DNA from: Hymenolepis diminuta
Lineage: Eukaryota > Platyhelminthes > Cestoda > Cyclophyllidea > Hymenolepididae
Length of the DNA stretch: 64,000 bases
Direction of reading: 5' to 3'
Assembly (NCBI GenBank): GCA_900708905.1
Contig: CAADRB010000007.1
Location: 356,146-420,145 of the forward strand
Part shown: in pieces, positions 48,581-59,200 of the stretch
Position numbering within the stretch: position 1 is the stretch's first letter
Layout: the number at the start of each line of letters is the position of its first letter
Notes under the pieces: model-generated
The model's database searches: none
Seen by the model: the letters and a program-made list of their open reading frames with translations, nothing else
Told to the model about the DNA's origin: nothing
Made by a program: the position numbers and the translations under genes

Positions 48581-50689
48581 TATCAAATTATATCGATAAA
48601 CCATTACTTGAGCAAATATACCTATTTGGATGTTGAGGCAGCATTAAATTTCGCGAGTAAAGCTACTTTAGGAGCCTGATTAGATTGGGTTAGGTATCTA
48701 TCCACTGAATTAAGGGTCTTTCAAATGGCTAACTGCCTTTCTCAACAGAAAAGACCATAAGTTAAGTAGAACCGTGGAGGAATGATAGAAGAAGAGAGAA
48801 GAATTCCGTGTGACACTTGTCGCACCAAATCCTATCCTTTGTAATTTGAGAAAGGTAATCTAAAGAAATGGTTTTGTTGAATGTCGATGTGGAGCAGGTG
48901 GAGAATTTGAGGAGAATAATATAGCAGTACGGAAGTATGACCATTAAAGCCAAGAGTAAATAGATTAGGAAAAAAATCAGTGAAATCAGCACGTTTTTTT
49001 AAATTACCCGATCCGATTCCCTAAAAACAAGTTGTTCCCTTTTCCAACTTTCGAAGCTTATTTGATTAAATTGTGAATAAATAAAGTTGAAAATACCATT
49101 GAGAACAAGGATAACAGAAGAGCCCAGCTGGATAATTTTTGGGAGAAGACGGTGGCTGTTATGAACAGCATAACTTTGAAGTATTAAAACGCCACTCAGC
49201 CTATAAGCTCAATTCTTTTTCAACTAACAATTATTCATCTGTCATTCTTAGTTGAACTTGTTGGACTAACGAGAACCGAAATTACTAACTTAGAAGTTAA
49301 GAATAATAGTTAGTAGATAACAGTAGGCAACCACTGTCACAAGTCAAGCAGGGCGCTAATAGCTGAGTACCGACCAAAGTGTATTGTATAACAACGATTA
49401 AAGTACGAGAGAGCAGAGAAGAACTGAGAGAGATTGGAAAAGTGAAAGAGGTGAGAGAACCGTACTAACTAGAGAAGAAATTTGAATACCCAGACGACTT
49501 TCCCCTAGGTGGAGATGCGATTTCCATAGATGGCAGCCGCATATAGGAAGAGAAATTGGTGTCCTTTGGGGAATTTTGTCGGGAGAATTTTGCGGTCCCT
49601 CCAACGTTTGTAGAGGATATGATTGAAGAGAGTAGGATTTCCCAAAGAAAGCTAGAAAAAGCACACAAGGAATTTGGAAAGTCTCAAAGACTTTAACTTC
49701 ATTATAATGAGATGAAGGCTAAGTTAGAAGAAGTGTAAAAAGAGAATGTAGATGACGATGCAGAAGTTGATACACATTCCATGCAGGAATTTAAACCACT
49801 GGAACGCCTGTGCGACGCTGAGTGACCTTTGACATCTCGTCTTCTCTTACCTACTTTCCTCTCCCTCCTTCCCTGCAATCGCGAAAACGACAAAAAAAAA
49901 TACAAATGAGAAAAAAACAAAAAAGTCCTTTATTTTATCCTATATCTCTTTTTAGTTATTTAATACTAACATGCAAATCCCTTCTTTTCTTTCTGACCAT
50001 ATATAACGGTAACTACTCCCTTCATTTCATCCGCGTCAACGGGTGATGATATACTTCAATTGGAAAAATGTTGCAGCCAATTTCATACCAGGTTCCAGGT
50101 ATCAATTTTATCCTCAGACATATTCCCATCGTAGTGCCTTATGATTTCCTATTCCCACTCTAACTAAGACAATATATTTAAGTTATCAGCATATTTATTT
50201 AGGAAATATGTTTATATTCCTTTAACTCTTTACAATAGAACGTTAATTTGAAAGAGCATAAATTTTTCATGTTCACCAATTAAAAATTTTTCCTTTTCGA
50301 ATGTATTGATGTAGCATGGAGAGACATGGACTGACGTCATAGATACAAATCCTCACCTTGTCATCCTCATATAATTTATATTTTACAATTAAAATTAGGT
50401 CCTAGCCGTACAGTCCTCTTCCCCCTGACTTCTAGCCATTTGCCAGGATTGGAGCTGGATATTCTGCGACATAATACTATTGTCATCTCATTTCATTAGT
50501 GAATAATTAGCAATATCAAAATAGTAGTCCAGATTGTATCAGTGGCTAAATAACGTTACATTTAAACCTTGAAAATAAGACAGAAACTTTAAAACTCCTT
50601 CCAGATAAACTCTACCTATCAGCAGTAATTATTGGTAGCCATTCTAAACCCTGAAAGTGTATACATAGGTTTTAAAAGCTTACATCCGT

Positions 50690-50850
50690 CTGACTCAATA
50701 ATCAACGAAGTTCGAAGCCCATCAGTACATACTCGAGTGAGCGGAATGGACAACCGTATTGGTTAAATCTAACTAATAAAGAATGCGGCATAATTCAAGT
50801 TGCTCATCAGAGCGGCTCCGTGACATTGCTCCTCCACTCGGGATGAGCGT
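50690..50850 (+). repeat. SINE-like repeat copy
   Basis: Carries GAAGTTCGAAGCCCATCAGT, whose GTTCGAAGCC resembles Pol III box B (GGTTCGANNCC), then GCGGAATGGACAACCGTATT and GGTTAAATC, the family core also seen at 15200. Confidence 0.5.
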
Positions 50851-50987
50851 TTGAAAACACTGCTAAATTGACATCAAATTGTAATACCCAGTCGCCCAAA
50901 TCAATAGAGCTCCTAATCAACAAACCGCAAAATTTCCAGATAACGTCGAAAAAGTAAAGACGGTTCTGCTAATATGAAAAGTAACAG

Positions 50988-50993
50988 TTTATT
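50988..50993 (-). terminator. polyadenylation signal of the SDR gene
   Basis: TTTATT on the plus strand, i.e. AATAAA on the minus strand, about 55 nt past the stop codon of the dehydrogenase gene. Confidence 0.6.
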
Positions 50994-51048
50994 AATACAA
51001 ATATTTCACTTCAAAATCAATCTAATGTACAATATGAATATCTATTTT

Positions 51049-52098
51049 CTATATTTTACGATAAATAGCTTCCACTTCTGAATAAATTGTAGCAGCAAGT
51101 TGAGCAGATTTAGAGGAGTCCGGCCATTCAACTGGACAACAGTTTCGATAAAGACAACCACTACCCTGATTGGGTTCCATTTTCCCTTCATTCAACAAAT
51201 GAGCTCCGTAAACATTTTCGCTAATGGCACAGTGGATTACGCTTTGACAGCCTTCCTTAGGTGTCTTGAGCACAAGTCCGGAAAGACCCCGAAGAAGCCA
51301 TCTTGCTGGGGAAGGTAAATCCTTGAAAATATCCCGACTGAGGTTAGTATTGACCATTCCACCAGTGATCACTGTGTAAACATTCAGAGAACGATTAGCT
51401 CCCTTTCCAAACCGTCTTGCAATTTCTTGAGCACAGAGATTGAGAGCTTGTTTCGAATTTGCATAAGATGTTTGAGCACTCCAGGATTCCTGAGGAAGAC
51501 ATTTCAGAAGAGGATTGGAATTGAGAGTATGCAGTGTTCCACGAGCACCAAGAGCTGAACTAACGAAAATGACTCGAGGCAAGAAAGAAGGTTCGTCAGG
51601 GCTACTTTTGAGGAAGGGAAAAAGTTGCTGGAAGAGACAGAATTGGCCGATAAAGTTAACAAGCATATCAGTGTCAACTCGAAGATTCGGGACGACGACA
51701 CGGCTTGCTGACATTATTCCAGCATTATTAATCAATACATCGATTGGCTCATTCGGAGACAACTTTCCAACAAATTGTGATATAGACGAGAGATCAGCGA
51801 GATCTAAATAGTGAACCTCTATGGAGGGGGGTCTATAAAGTTCCAAAAGGGATTTCTGGACGGCTGATCCAGCATCAAGGTTTCGGCAAGCGAGAATAAG
51901 ACTCCATCCTCGACGTGAAAGCTCATGAGCGGTGGCAAGACCAATTCCAGATGTGGCACCAGTGATAATTGCACGTCGAGGACGAGAAGAACAATCACAA
52001 TAGAAAGTCACCTGACGTAGCATACGCCGTAACATAATTAGAGAAACAACGGCAGAAACAGTTGATATGCCGAATGTTAGGACGAACCAGTTGATCAT
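51049..52098 (-). CDS. membrane-anchored short-chain dehydrogenase/reductase (retinol-dehydrogenase-like)
   Basis: An intronless 349-codon frame from the ATG at 52098. It encodes an NAD(P)-dependent SDR enzyme of the RDH11-14/DHRS13/WWOX-like group. A hydrophobic N-terminus (residues 3-23) should anchor it in the ER or a related membrane. The Rossmann fold glycine motif TGATSGIG is at 46-53. ACRN at 70-73, with the basic residue typical of NADP preference, is followed by the cofactor contact DLADL at 99-103. NNAG is at 124-127, catalytic Ser is at 180/181 (FVSSALG), and the active-site Tyr-Lys pair is YANSK (Tyr 212, Lys 216). TGGMVNT follows as the usual PG-motif variant. All catalytic residues are present, so it is probably active. 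The substrate (retinoid, steroid or lipid aldehyde) cannot be told from sequence. Confidence 0.9.
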   Translation of the reverse strand: MINWFVLTFGISTVSAVVSLIMLRRMLRQVTFYCDCSSRPRRAIITGATSGIGLATAHELSRRGWSLILACRNLDAGSAVQKSLLELYRPPSIEVHYLDLADLSSISQFVGKLSPNEPIDVLINNAGIMSASRVVVPNLRVDTDMLVNFIGQFCLFQQLFPFLKSSPDEPSFLPRVIFVSSALGARGTLHTLNSNPLLKCLPQESWSAQTSYANSKQALNLCAQEIARRFGKGANRSLNVYTVITGGMVNTNLSRDIFKDLPSPARWLLRGLSGLVLKTPKEGCQSVIHCAISENVYGAHLLNEGKMEPNQGSGCLYRNCCPVEWPDSSKSAQLAATIYSEVEAIYRKI

Positions 52099-52930
52099 AT
52101 TTGCTAGTGATCAATATCCCATTTCTAACAGAAGAATCTGAAGGGGCATTAAGTAAAGAAAAGTATTAATGTCTAAGCAAGAAATTAATAAACATTTTGT
52201 AGATTATGTATCGAAAGCAAAAATATTTAAAGACATAAACAAAACCAATTACATCCACACACAGCAGTCAAAAGTAGAGCAAAATTAACCAAGGTCGAGG
52301 ACACCATAAATGGTGATAGGTATAAGAGACTTATTGAAATGTAATAAAATGTCTAGTTTTCATTTTTTCTACGTGACATTCTTAAATACGTGTAGAGAGC
52401 ATTTGATATGCAAATAGCTGGTATATAAACTGAATGAATTCATGGGCACTAAAAAATTGTTTGATTGATGATAAGATTTGGTAGTTTTCTTAATCATGAA
52501 CAAAAATTTTATGATTTTTTAAGGATAATTGACCTCGTTGTTGCTAGGAGTCGAGCACCGCTGTCTTCAAGATTGGGAAATGCTTGATGAGAGTGAGGAC
52601 GAAATATTGAAGAAAGTATCAGGTTGTTATTATCTTGACATTCATTTAACTGTAGGAAATGTATGTAAAAATGTTTAAGTAAATCCTTAGGATTTATATG
52701 TGCCTTAGGCAAGTAAAACATGGAATTCATTTTGTTGTTTTTGATGCTTGTTGTGGTAACGAAGTACTTTCGCAACTCTTCATCATGTTTTGCTCATTAA
52801 ATATTATTCACTCCATTTGTTATTCATTAGTGAAATATTACGTCTCGGTTATTTATTTTTCATATGATGCAGTGAAGATATATTATTAATAAAATGGAGA
52901 ATAACCGATATTTTTAATAGCTATTTTTAG
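52099..52930. promoter_or_regulatory. divergent spacer between SDR (-) and pitchfork-like gene (+)
   Basis: About 830 bp between two head-to-head genes. It must contain the SDR promoter and the unidentified first exon and promoter of the pitchfork-like gene. It is AT-rich with no clear motif. Confidence 0.4.
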
Positions 52931-53867
52931 CGTAAAGAAAAGCATATTCACTTTCGAATCTTGTGCTGATCGTAGAACATTTACCGAGCAAACTATCCCA
53001 AGTCGGTTTGGAATTACTCAATCCTTATTTAATGACAATCCAAATCTTGGTCCTGGAACTTACAACAATGATGTAGTTATAAATTTGGAACCTTAATTTC
53101 TTAGTATAAGAGCATAGATTTTAATTTGCGGTCAAATTGTAATAGGAAAGCCAGTTGGTCAACAACAAAGCGGGATTTTACTAAGCCGGTAGGTATATGA
53201 GTATTTTGAATTTCTTTTTAATTTTACTCTTAGAATAATAACCCTGGTCCAGCCGATTACCCAAAAGACATAATTTCAAAAGAAACGGTTAAACAAAACC
53301 GTTATCCATTTAATCAAAAATGCCCTAGAAGTTTTCCGGAGAACCTCCGAGGCAAGGATTCGCCAGGGTTGGTTTTAATATCGTAAATAAAGCAGTATGT
53401 GTACAAAAGCCACTTTGGATGAAGTGCTATGCCTGGATTTAATATTTATCTTTTACCCTCATTTCCAAAACCATAATTATCATCTTAGCTTTTGGTAAAA
53501 AGTTAAAATTAAAGCGATTCTATAAAATGACTTAATTTGATTATCAATATGTAATTTTCTTAAAAGATTGAATTCTCTACTACAAACTATCATTGCATTA
53601 ACTTTAATTTGTATTTTAGCGTTGGAACCTATTACTCGTTTCAGAGTAATAAAAAAACTTATTTAAAGCCGGCTAATATTCCTCCTCTAATTTTTAAGAG
53701 AACCGTATGTTCGAACAACGACAAGGTGAATAACTTCTAAATTTAATTCTATTTTTGAGAAAATAAGCTTTTAAATCTTGCCTTGATTTCAGCCACTGAC
53801 TTTTAATGAAGAGAAAAAGTTCCAAAGACGTCTTCGCTACTTTGAAAAATGTTTCAAAGAAGACTAA
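52931..53867 (+). CDS. PIFO: pitchfork-like ciliary protein (PIFO/CIMAP3)
   Basis: Exons 52931-53072, 53105-53188, 53234-53367, 53620-53725, 53793-53867 join in phase to about 179 residues; a first exon with the start codon is missing. The series FESCADRRTF..., GPGTYNND, NNPGPADYPKDIISK, NRYPFNQKCPRS, SPGVGTYY and the final KFQRRLRYFEKCFKED follow the order and spacing of vertebrate pitchfork (FGTCQQRKLF..., RGPGCY, APFNVLVPRF, SPGAYN, C-terminal basic helix). Pitchfork acts at the basal body and ciliary targeting vesicles and is reported to activate Aurora A during cilium disassembly. The PGxxY motifs resemble SHIPPO/STPG repeats of axonemal microtubule inner proteins, the main alternative. 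Introns include 32 and 45 bp. An AATAAA lies 11 nt past the stop. Confidence 0.75.
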
Positions 53868-53877
53868 AGAGATATTA

Positions 53878-53883
53878 AATAAA
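53878..53883 (+). terminator. polyadenylation signal of pitchfork-like gene
   Basis: AATAAA starting 11 nt after the TAA stop at 53865-53867, implying an extremely short 3' UTR. Confidence 0.6.
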
Positions 53884-54130
53884 CCTAAATTGGGATTTTA
53901 TGAAAGAGGAGTACTTGTTGAAGAATTATCTATGTGTAGTTAGATAGATAGTTTAAAGCACAAATTATAGAGAGAAATGGACTAGTGCTTAAAGCTTTAT
54001 TACTGAAATGGATAAGAACATATACTTTGTAAATATTTCCACGTAATGTCTGAACGCTATAGCATAATTATTTATACCAGTGCCTAAAGGATGAATAATG
54101 ACAAAATAGCACTATGTGGTTATGATAAAG

Positions 54131-54464
54131 TGTTATAACGTGATGAGGTCTATCGGAGCCACATGGATCAAATAGATGGAGTAAGTCAAGTCACTCATGT
54201 CGTCAGATCAGTTTGGAGGTGGCAGACAAGCCACTCCAATTTATTTATAAGTAAATTAGGTTTATATACAAAACATTTCTTTGGCTGACGTCAGTCATGT
54301 CTCGTCGTCGGTGTCTCGGTGTGATGATCGACATTTGTTTAGGTATCTATGTGCAAACGCGCAAACGCATCGCGAGACCATCTGTGAACTCTACAGTGGA
54401 GATCTTTTCGCCAATCAGTCATTTCTAATCGCCAGGTATTTATAGACATCTGCTGGCTATAGCA
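54131..54464 (+). mobile_element. solo LTR, family A, copy 3 (best preserved)
   Basis: A 334-bp copy starting TGTTATAACG and ending GGCTATAGCA, flanked by an exact 5-bp direct repeat TAAAG (54126-54130 and 54465-54469). The termini form a short inverted repeat (TGTTATA / TATAGCA). A TATA-like TTTATATAC (about 54262) is followed by the perfect palindrome TGACGTCA (54287-54294). No second LTR or coding interior adjoins. It may belong to the terminal-repeat-in-miniature (TRIM) elements known from taeniid tapeworms; this is a suggestion only. Confidence 0.85.
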
Positions 54465-56228
54465 TAAAGTAAAATTATACATGGTCCTAAGTATTCATTT
54501 TAAATTATATTTCTGTTCTGCAGTCGAATAATAAGGGGAAGAAGTGTCTTTGAATACCACTGTGATGTAAGTTTCGAGAATCGCAAGAAATTAAAAAAAG
54601 ATTACGTGGAAAAGGTTACTAATAAGTTGTGAGCTTGTAAGAAATTTGATACGAAATCGATAATGTAAAAGAATAAGTTAGGATCTCAGCAATCGAGTAA
54701 ATACTCAGAACAAAGTCGGAAACAAAAAATAAATAATGTAGTAGTCTTGTACTTTAACGGATAGCATTGTGGTTAAGTAGTGTAGGAATGAGATTGACAG
54801 CAGTCTTTACTTCAATGTATTTAAGCTGTTTTATGAATGTAGATGAATATTAACACTTACAAGATGGATAGAGACAAAAGAAGTGAAATGTAATTGGTCA
54901 GCATGAAACATAAATATAGCTAATTAAATGAATCAATTAAGCCGGAAGTGTCAAGGAATAAGTCTCGTCGGTCAGAAATAATTTTTAAAATAAGAATGCT
55001 GTGATATCAACTTTGAGATTCTGGAATGAAAGTAATATTAATTGGTTGAATAAAATACGGTTGCACATCTGCGTTAATGTTCAAATTATACTATTTATGT
55101 TATGCTAAATGACTTTTCAATAATAAAATTGATATATTTTTCATTAATATCTTTTCATCTTACTACCACATACCATGTTATCCATTCAGAAATAAATAAA
55201 CATTTTAATCATTTAACAATGTACTAGTGGGGAATACTCATAAATGACCTTACCTATAAACACCCTTATCATATTTATAAGGGGTTTAATGATTAAATTT
55301 AATGTATAAAAACCAACCAAATCATACATGATATTATCAAACACAATGTTCCTACTGTCTAAATTCATTTATTGCAGCAGTTTAATCGATTTTTATTAAA
55401 AATTTAATAATGTCTTTATAGAGACTTCACTTGTCGAAATATCGTGTAATCATACCATTCCAAAATGGGTTCATATTTGATATTTACAAGTTATAAATGT
55501 TTAATTTAATAGAGCCTTTCAGATGGAGTAAGAATTTCAATCTGTTACACTTTTGTGATATTTGTGCATAGACAGGGCATCCTAACAGATCAATACTCAA
55601 GTGAATTTTAGTAGGAAATGTGACAAATTGATGGCTTCAATATATCTCCAATAACTTAGTAGTTTTTAGTAAACGAATTTCCACATTATTGATAAGTTTA
55701 ACTACTTCGACAGACAAACATAATTTTATCTCAGTTTCATTATGGGCATATAAATAGAGGAAAGAGTATCTTGGCAGCCTCATTAGTTTAAACGGACTAA
55801 ATCATGTGCATTAGCGAACATACATATATAAAATGGACGCTAAGTGTGTAATACGTGACAAACTAGATATTTACATTCATGTATCTACATTAATTCGATT
55901 AGTCCTTAAAATAAGGAGAAAATTACATGCCCGCTTATCAGGAATACTAAATGAGATAAATGCTATTTCTAATAAGCAGAAATATCTTGTTCTTTTAACT
56001 TTATTTGCTTAGTTTATTTTGCATAAGAAATAATGGAATAGTTTCAATTAAAAATATACTTAAAGATATATATATATATATATATTTGCTTTTGTCATCT
56101 ACGTCTTTAAATATAAGTATAATAATATCGTACAATACAGAAAATCATTCTTACAGTTAGATCTCGAATTCTGTGAGACACCTCGCAGTTTGTCCACACA
56201 TTTATACTTAATGTCAATGAATTTTTAG

Positions 56229-59200
56229 ATGGAGTCAAGGGATTTCAAATGATTCCGTTTATTTTATCAATAATAACACAATATGTTTAAAATCGGGAAA
56301 TTATTTCCGATTTTCTCAATTAAATGGCAAAATCTCGACCTTCCATTATAAAAGTCCCCTCCAAACTGTTTCCATCGTGCACGCTTTTTACCCCATTTTC
56401 GCTATTGCTGAAACAGGTATCTCATCTGGAAATATAGTCATCGTGAACTATCCAAGTTTTAATTCCAAGCATATTGGGAGTAAGTTTGTATAAACTTAAA
56501 AACCTAAGTTAATTATTAGAAATTAAAAACAGTCAAGTTGATCACTTAAAATTTTCTAATCAAAATCTTCTGGCATGCATTTCATCTATTCCCGAAAATT
56601 CACTAACAATATGGGATTTTGTGAAATGCGAATTACTTGTTGAATCTTTCTTGAACTCTGTTTGTCCTGATATATTCGACTTTTGTGCTGTAAATGAAAA
56701 TAAAATAGTAGGAGCAACTGACAAGTTTGTATATGTATGGACTCTAGAGTCATATGGAAGTAATTATCATCTTACCTGCAGGTATTAAAAGAATATATTA
56801 AACATTTCTTAGTGAAATTGCCTCACCGCCTTCTGACGCTCAAATTGGTGTTTATGAAGAACCAAATGATAATACCCCTCTTGATTTAATATATCTAGAA
56901 GAAAATCCCAATATGTATTCAACAATTAAAGAGGTTGTCTCAGGTAGAAACTGTGTTATAATCTCAATCAGGCGAACCTAGGTTCCTCAAAGGATTCTTA
57001 TGAAGAATATCGAAAATACAAAGATAATGTTAAAAGAATGAAATCTGTCAGCTTAACCTGGACCAAAGAGGGCTTTGCCCTTTTCGGATGCAGTGACGGT
57101 GAAATGTTTATGGTATTTTGGGCATGGTTGTTAAATGGTCTTTTAGATTGATCTTGATTCTATGACACTTGGAATAATATTCAACCCATTGGTTTCCAAT
57201 GATATTCAGAACGAAGATAGAGAAATAATTACTATGATAGCGGGTGATGTAAATACTATACTCTACACAAACGACGGGCTTTTATGTGGAGGTGCTGACG
57301 GTCATTTGAGACTGCTGGACTGGACTCAGACTGAATTCGAGAAATCTAAATCACTCGAAATTAATACAACAGTATCGAGAATTGACCAAAATATCCCTCC
57401 CAAATTTATGAGCAAGTTGAATCAAATCGCTCAATCAAAGACCGTTTTCTTGAGTGAAGAATTATTTCATAGCCAAAAATGGGACCTCGGGAGCATTATA
57501 TTTATGTCCCCAGCTCCAGACTATAATAGCTTTGTGATACTTCGCAAATCTGGACTTTTGCAAATTCTACAGGGTCAAAATACTGTATTCAAGCTCCTGA
57601 AGACTATTAGATCTAATATTTCAACTTTTGTTGGAATATGCAGCATTGATATTGCCGGGATATCTTACTTTGTGGTGGGCAATGAAAGAGTTGAACTAAC
57701 AAAATATCTTCATTGTAGACTTGTAACTTAAGTGGGCAAGTTACTCTTTGGATTGGTGAATCAGGAAAGCAGATTTGCTCAATGGAGTTTTGTAGTGCAG
57801 TAAGCCACCTAAATTGACCTTTTCGTAGGACTCTGATAACAACCTCTTGATGCCTTTTTAATGCAGGCAACATGCATAAAAACGATTCCAGGCTTACCGT
57901 TGACTGTTATTGGATTTGAAGATGGAACTCTGAGCGTGATTTTCTGGGAAGATGGTCAGAAACCTTGCATTATCCAGACAATTCAAGTATTCAAATCCGC
58001 TGTTGAAGAAATCTAGTAAGTAATCAAATTAATTTTAAGCTTAAGTAACGTTTGGTGCAGATGATAGTCGATTTAAGTTATTACATAAGTTAAGTAAATG
58101 TAAGAGCAATTTTACATTTAAAGTCAGCTGCATCGGTAGAACAGCTTAAAATGGGTAATAAAGCATCCCATTTTATTCCCTGAAGTTTTATAAAGCTTTA
58201 TATTGCTATCTGGTTTCTTAAACCATTAACTCCTGCGTACTGTGACACCGATATTTGCATGTCTACTCTAATTGTTAACGCGATTTGCTAATCGAATTTT
58301 ACCCAGTTCATTACCTTCTTCCCATAGTTGTGGGCATGAACAGGTTCCCGGATCTTCAAGACATTTATCCATTTCCTCCATTATCTAAAACTGTCTTGTG
58401 AGTTCTGCCTCCCAATCGAATCACGTTTTGAGCTCACCGGTTAAAAATTTGCTTCCTATTTTCTATTCTTTCCTAATAAAATAATCTGTCGCGGAATCTG
58501 TCTCCTTCCCGTCTAGAAAATACTCGTAGATCTGAAATTAATTTTCGTCTATGGTCCAAAAATTATAAAACATTTGAAAATGTGACAGCGAAGATTACAC
58601 TTGTTTTGCGTACTCAAAAGTGGGTATTATACAGTAACGTTAGTACTTGATTTTAAGATATGAAAGTTTAAAATCATGATGTCGTGATGTACTGTATGAC
58701 GACACGCCAAAAGCCCCTAATTTTCCTCGCTTTGAATAAATGCTAAGCTAAGCTAATCAACATGTATACGGTATTCTTAATCTGCAATTGATTGATGGAC
58801 ATTGATGACTGAATATGGCAACGCATTGGAATACATGTGCAAAAGACCCAGAAGACTTCAGAGAGCACGTCTTCACCCGATTACGTCACAGTTTGTTGTG
58901 CCAGTAACAACTGTTTAGATAAACAAACAGGGCACACTTAACAGTAGGGGAATCCAATCATACTCAAATTGCCCAGTTTCAAAGGGAGTTTATCAAGTGG
59001 TCTGGATATCACAAACACCATATGCAGTTTTTTAATACCCCTGACCATCATCACCCATCAGATTGAAGTCATCTCTGTGGGGATGGACCTATGTGTTCCC
59101 AAACACTCATTGGTAGGCATTTCCACCCTCCTTTAGTCCATACATGACCTCAGTCTTGTCGGACTCCATTTCCTGTTGTTTTCACTATTGACCACCAACC

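Larger units (their letters stand above)
48581..51048. other. intergenic, one SINE-like copy
   Basis: About 2.5 kb without a convincing gene. A SINE-like copy lies at about 50690-50850. An A/G-rich, T/C-rich low-complexity stretch spans roughly 49390-50000 and produces several spurious Ser/Leu-rich frames. Confidence 0.6.
53868..56228. other. intergenic with one solo LTR and a TA microsatellite
   Basis: About 2.4 kb between the pitchfork-like gene and CFAP43. It contains solo LTR copy 3 (54131-54464), a (TA)n run at about 56069-56086 and very AT-rich DNA. The start codon exon of CFAP43 should lie here but I could not place it. Confidence 0.6.

Noticed and set aside
49390..50046. Several Ser/Leu-rich frames on both strands
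   Set aside because: They come from purine/pyrimidine-biased low-complexity DNA, with no splice continuity or family resemblance.
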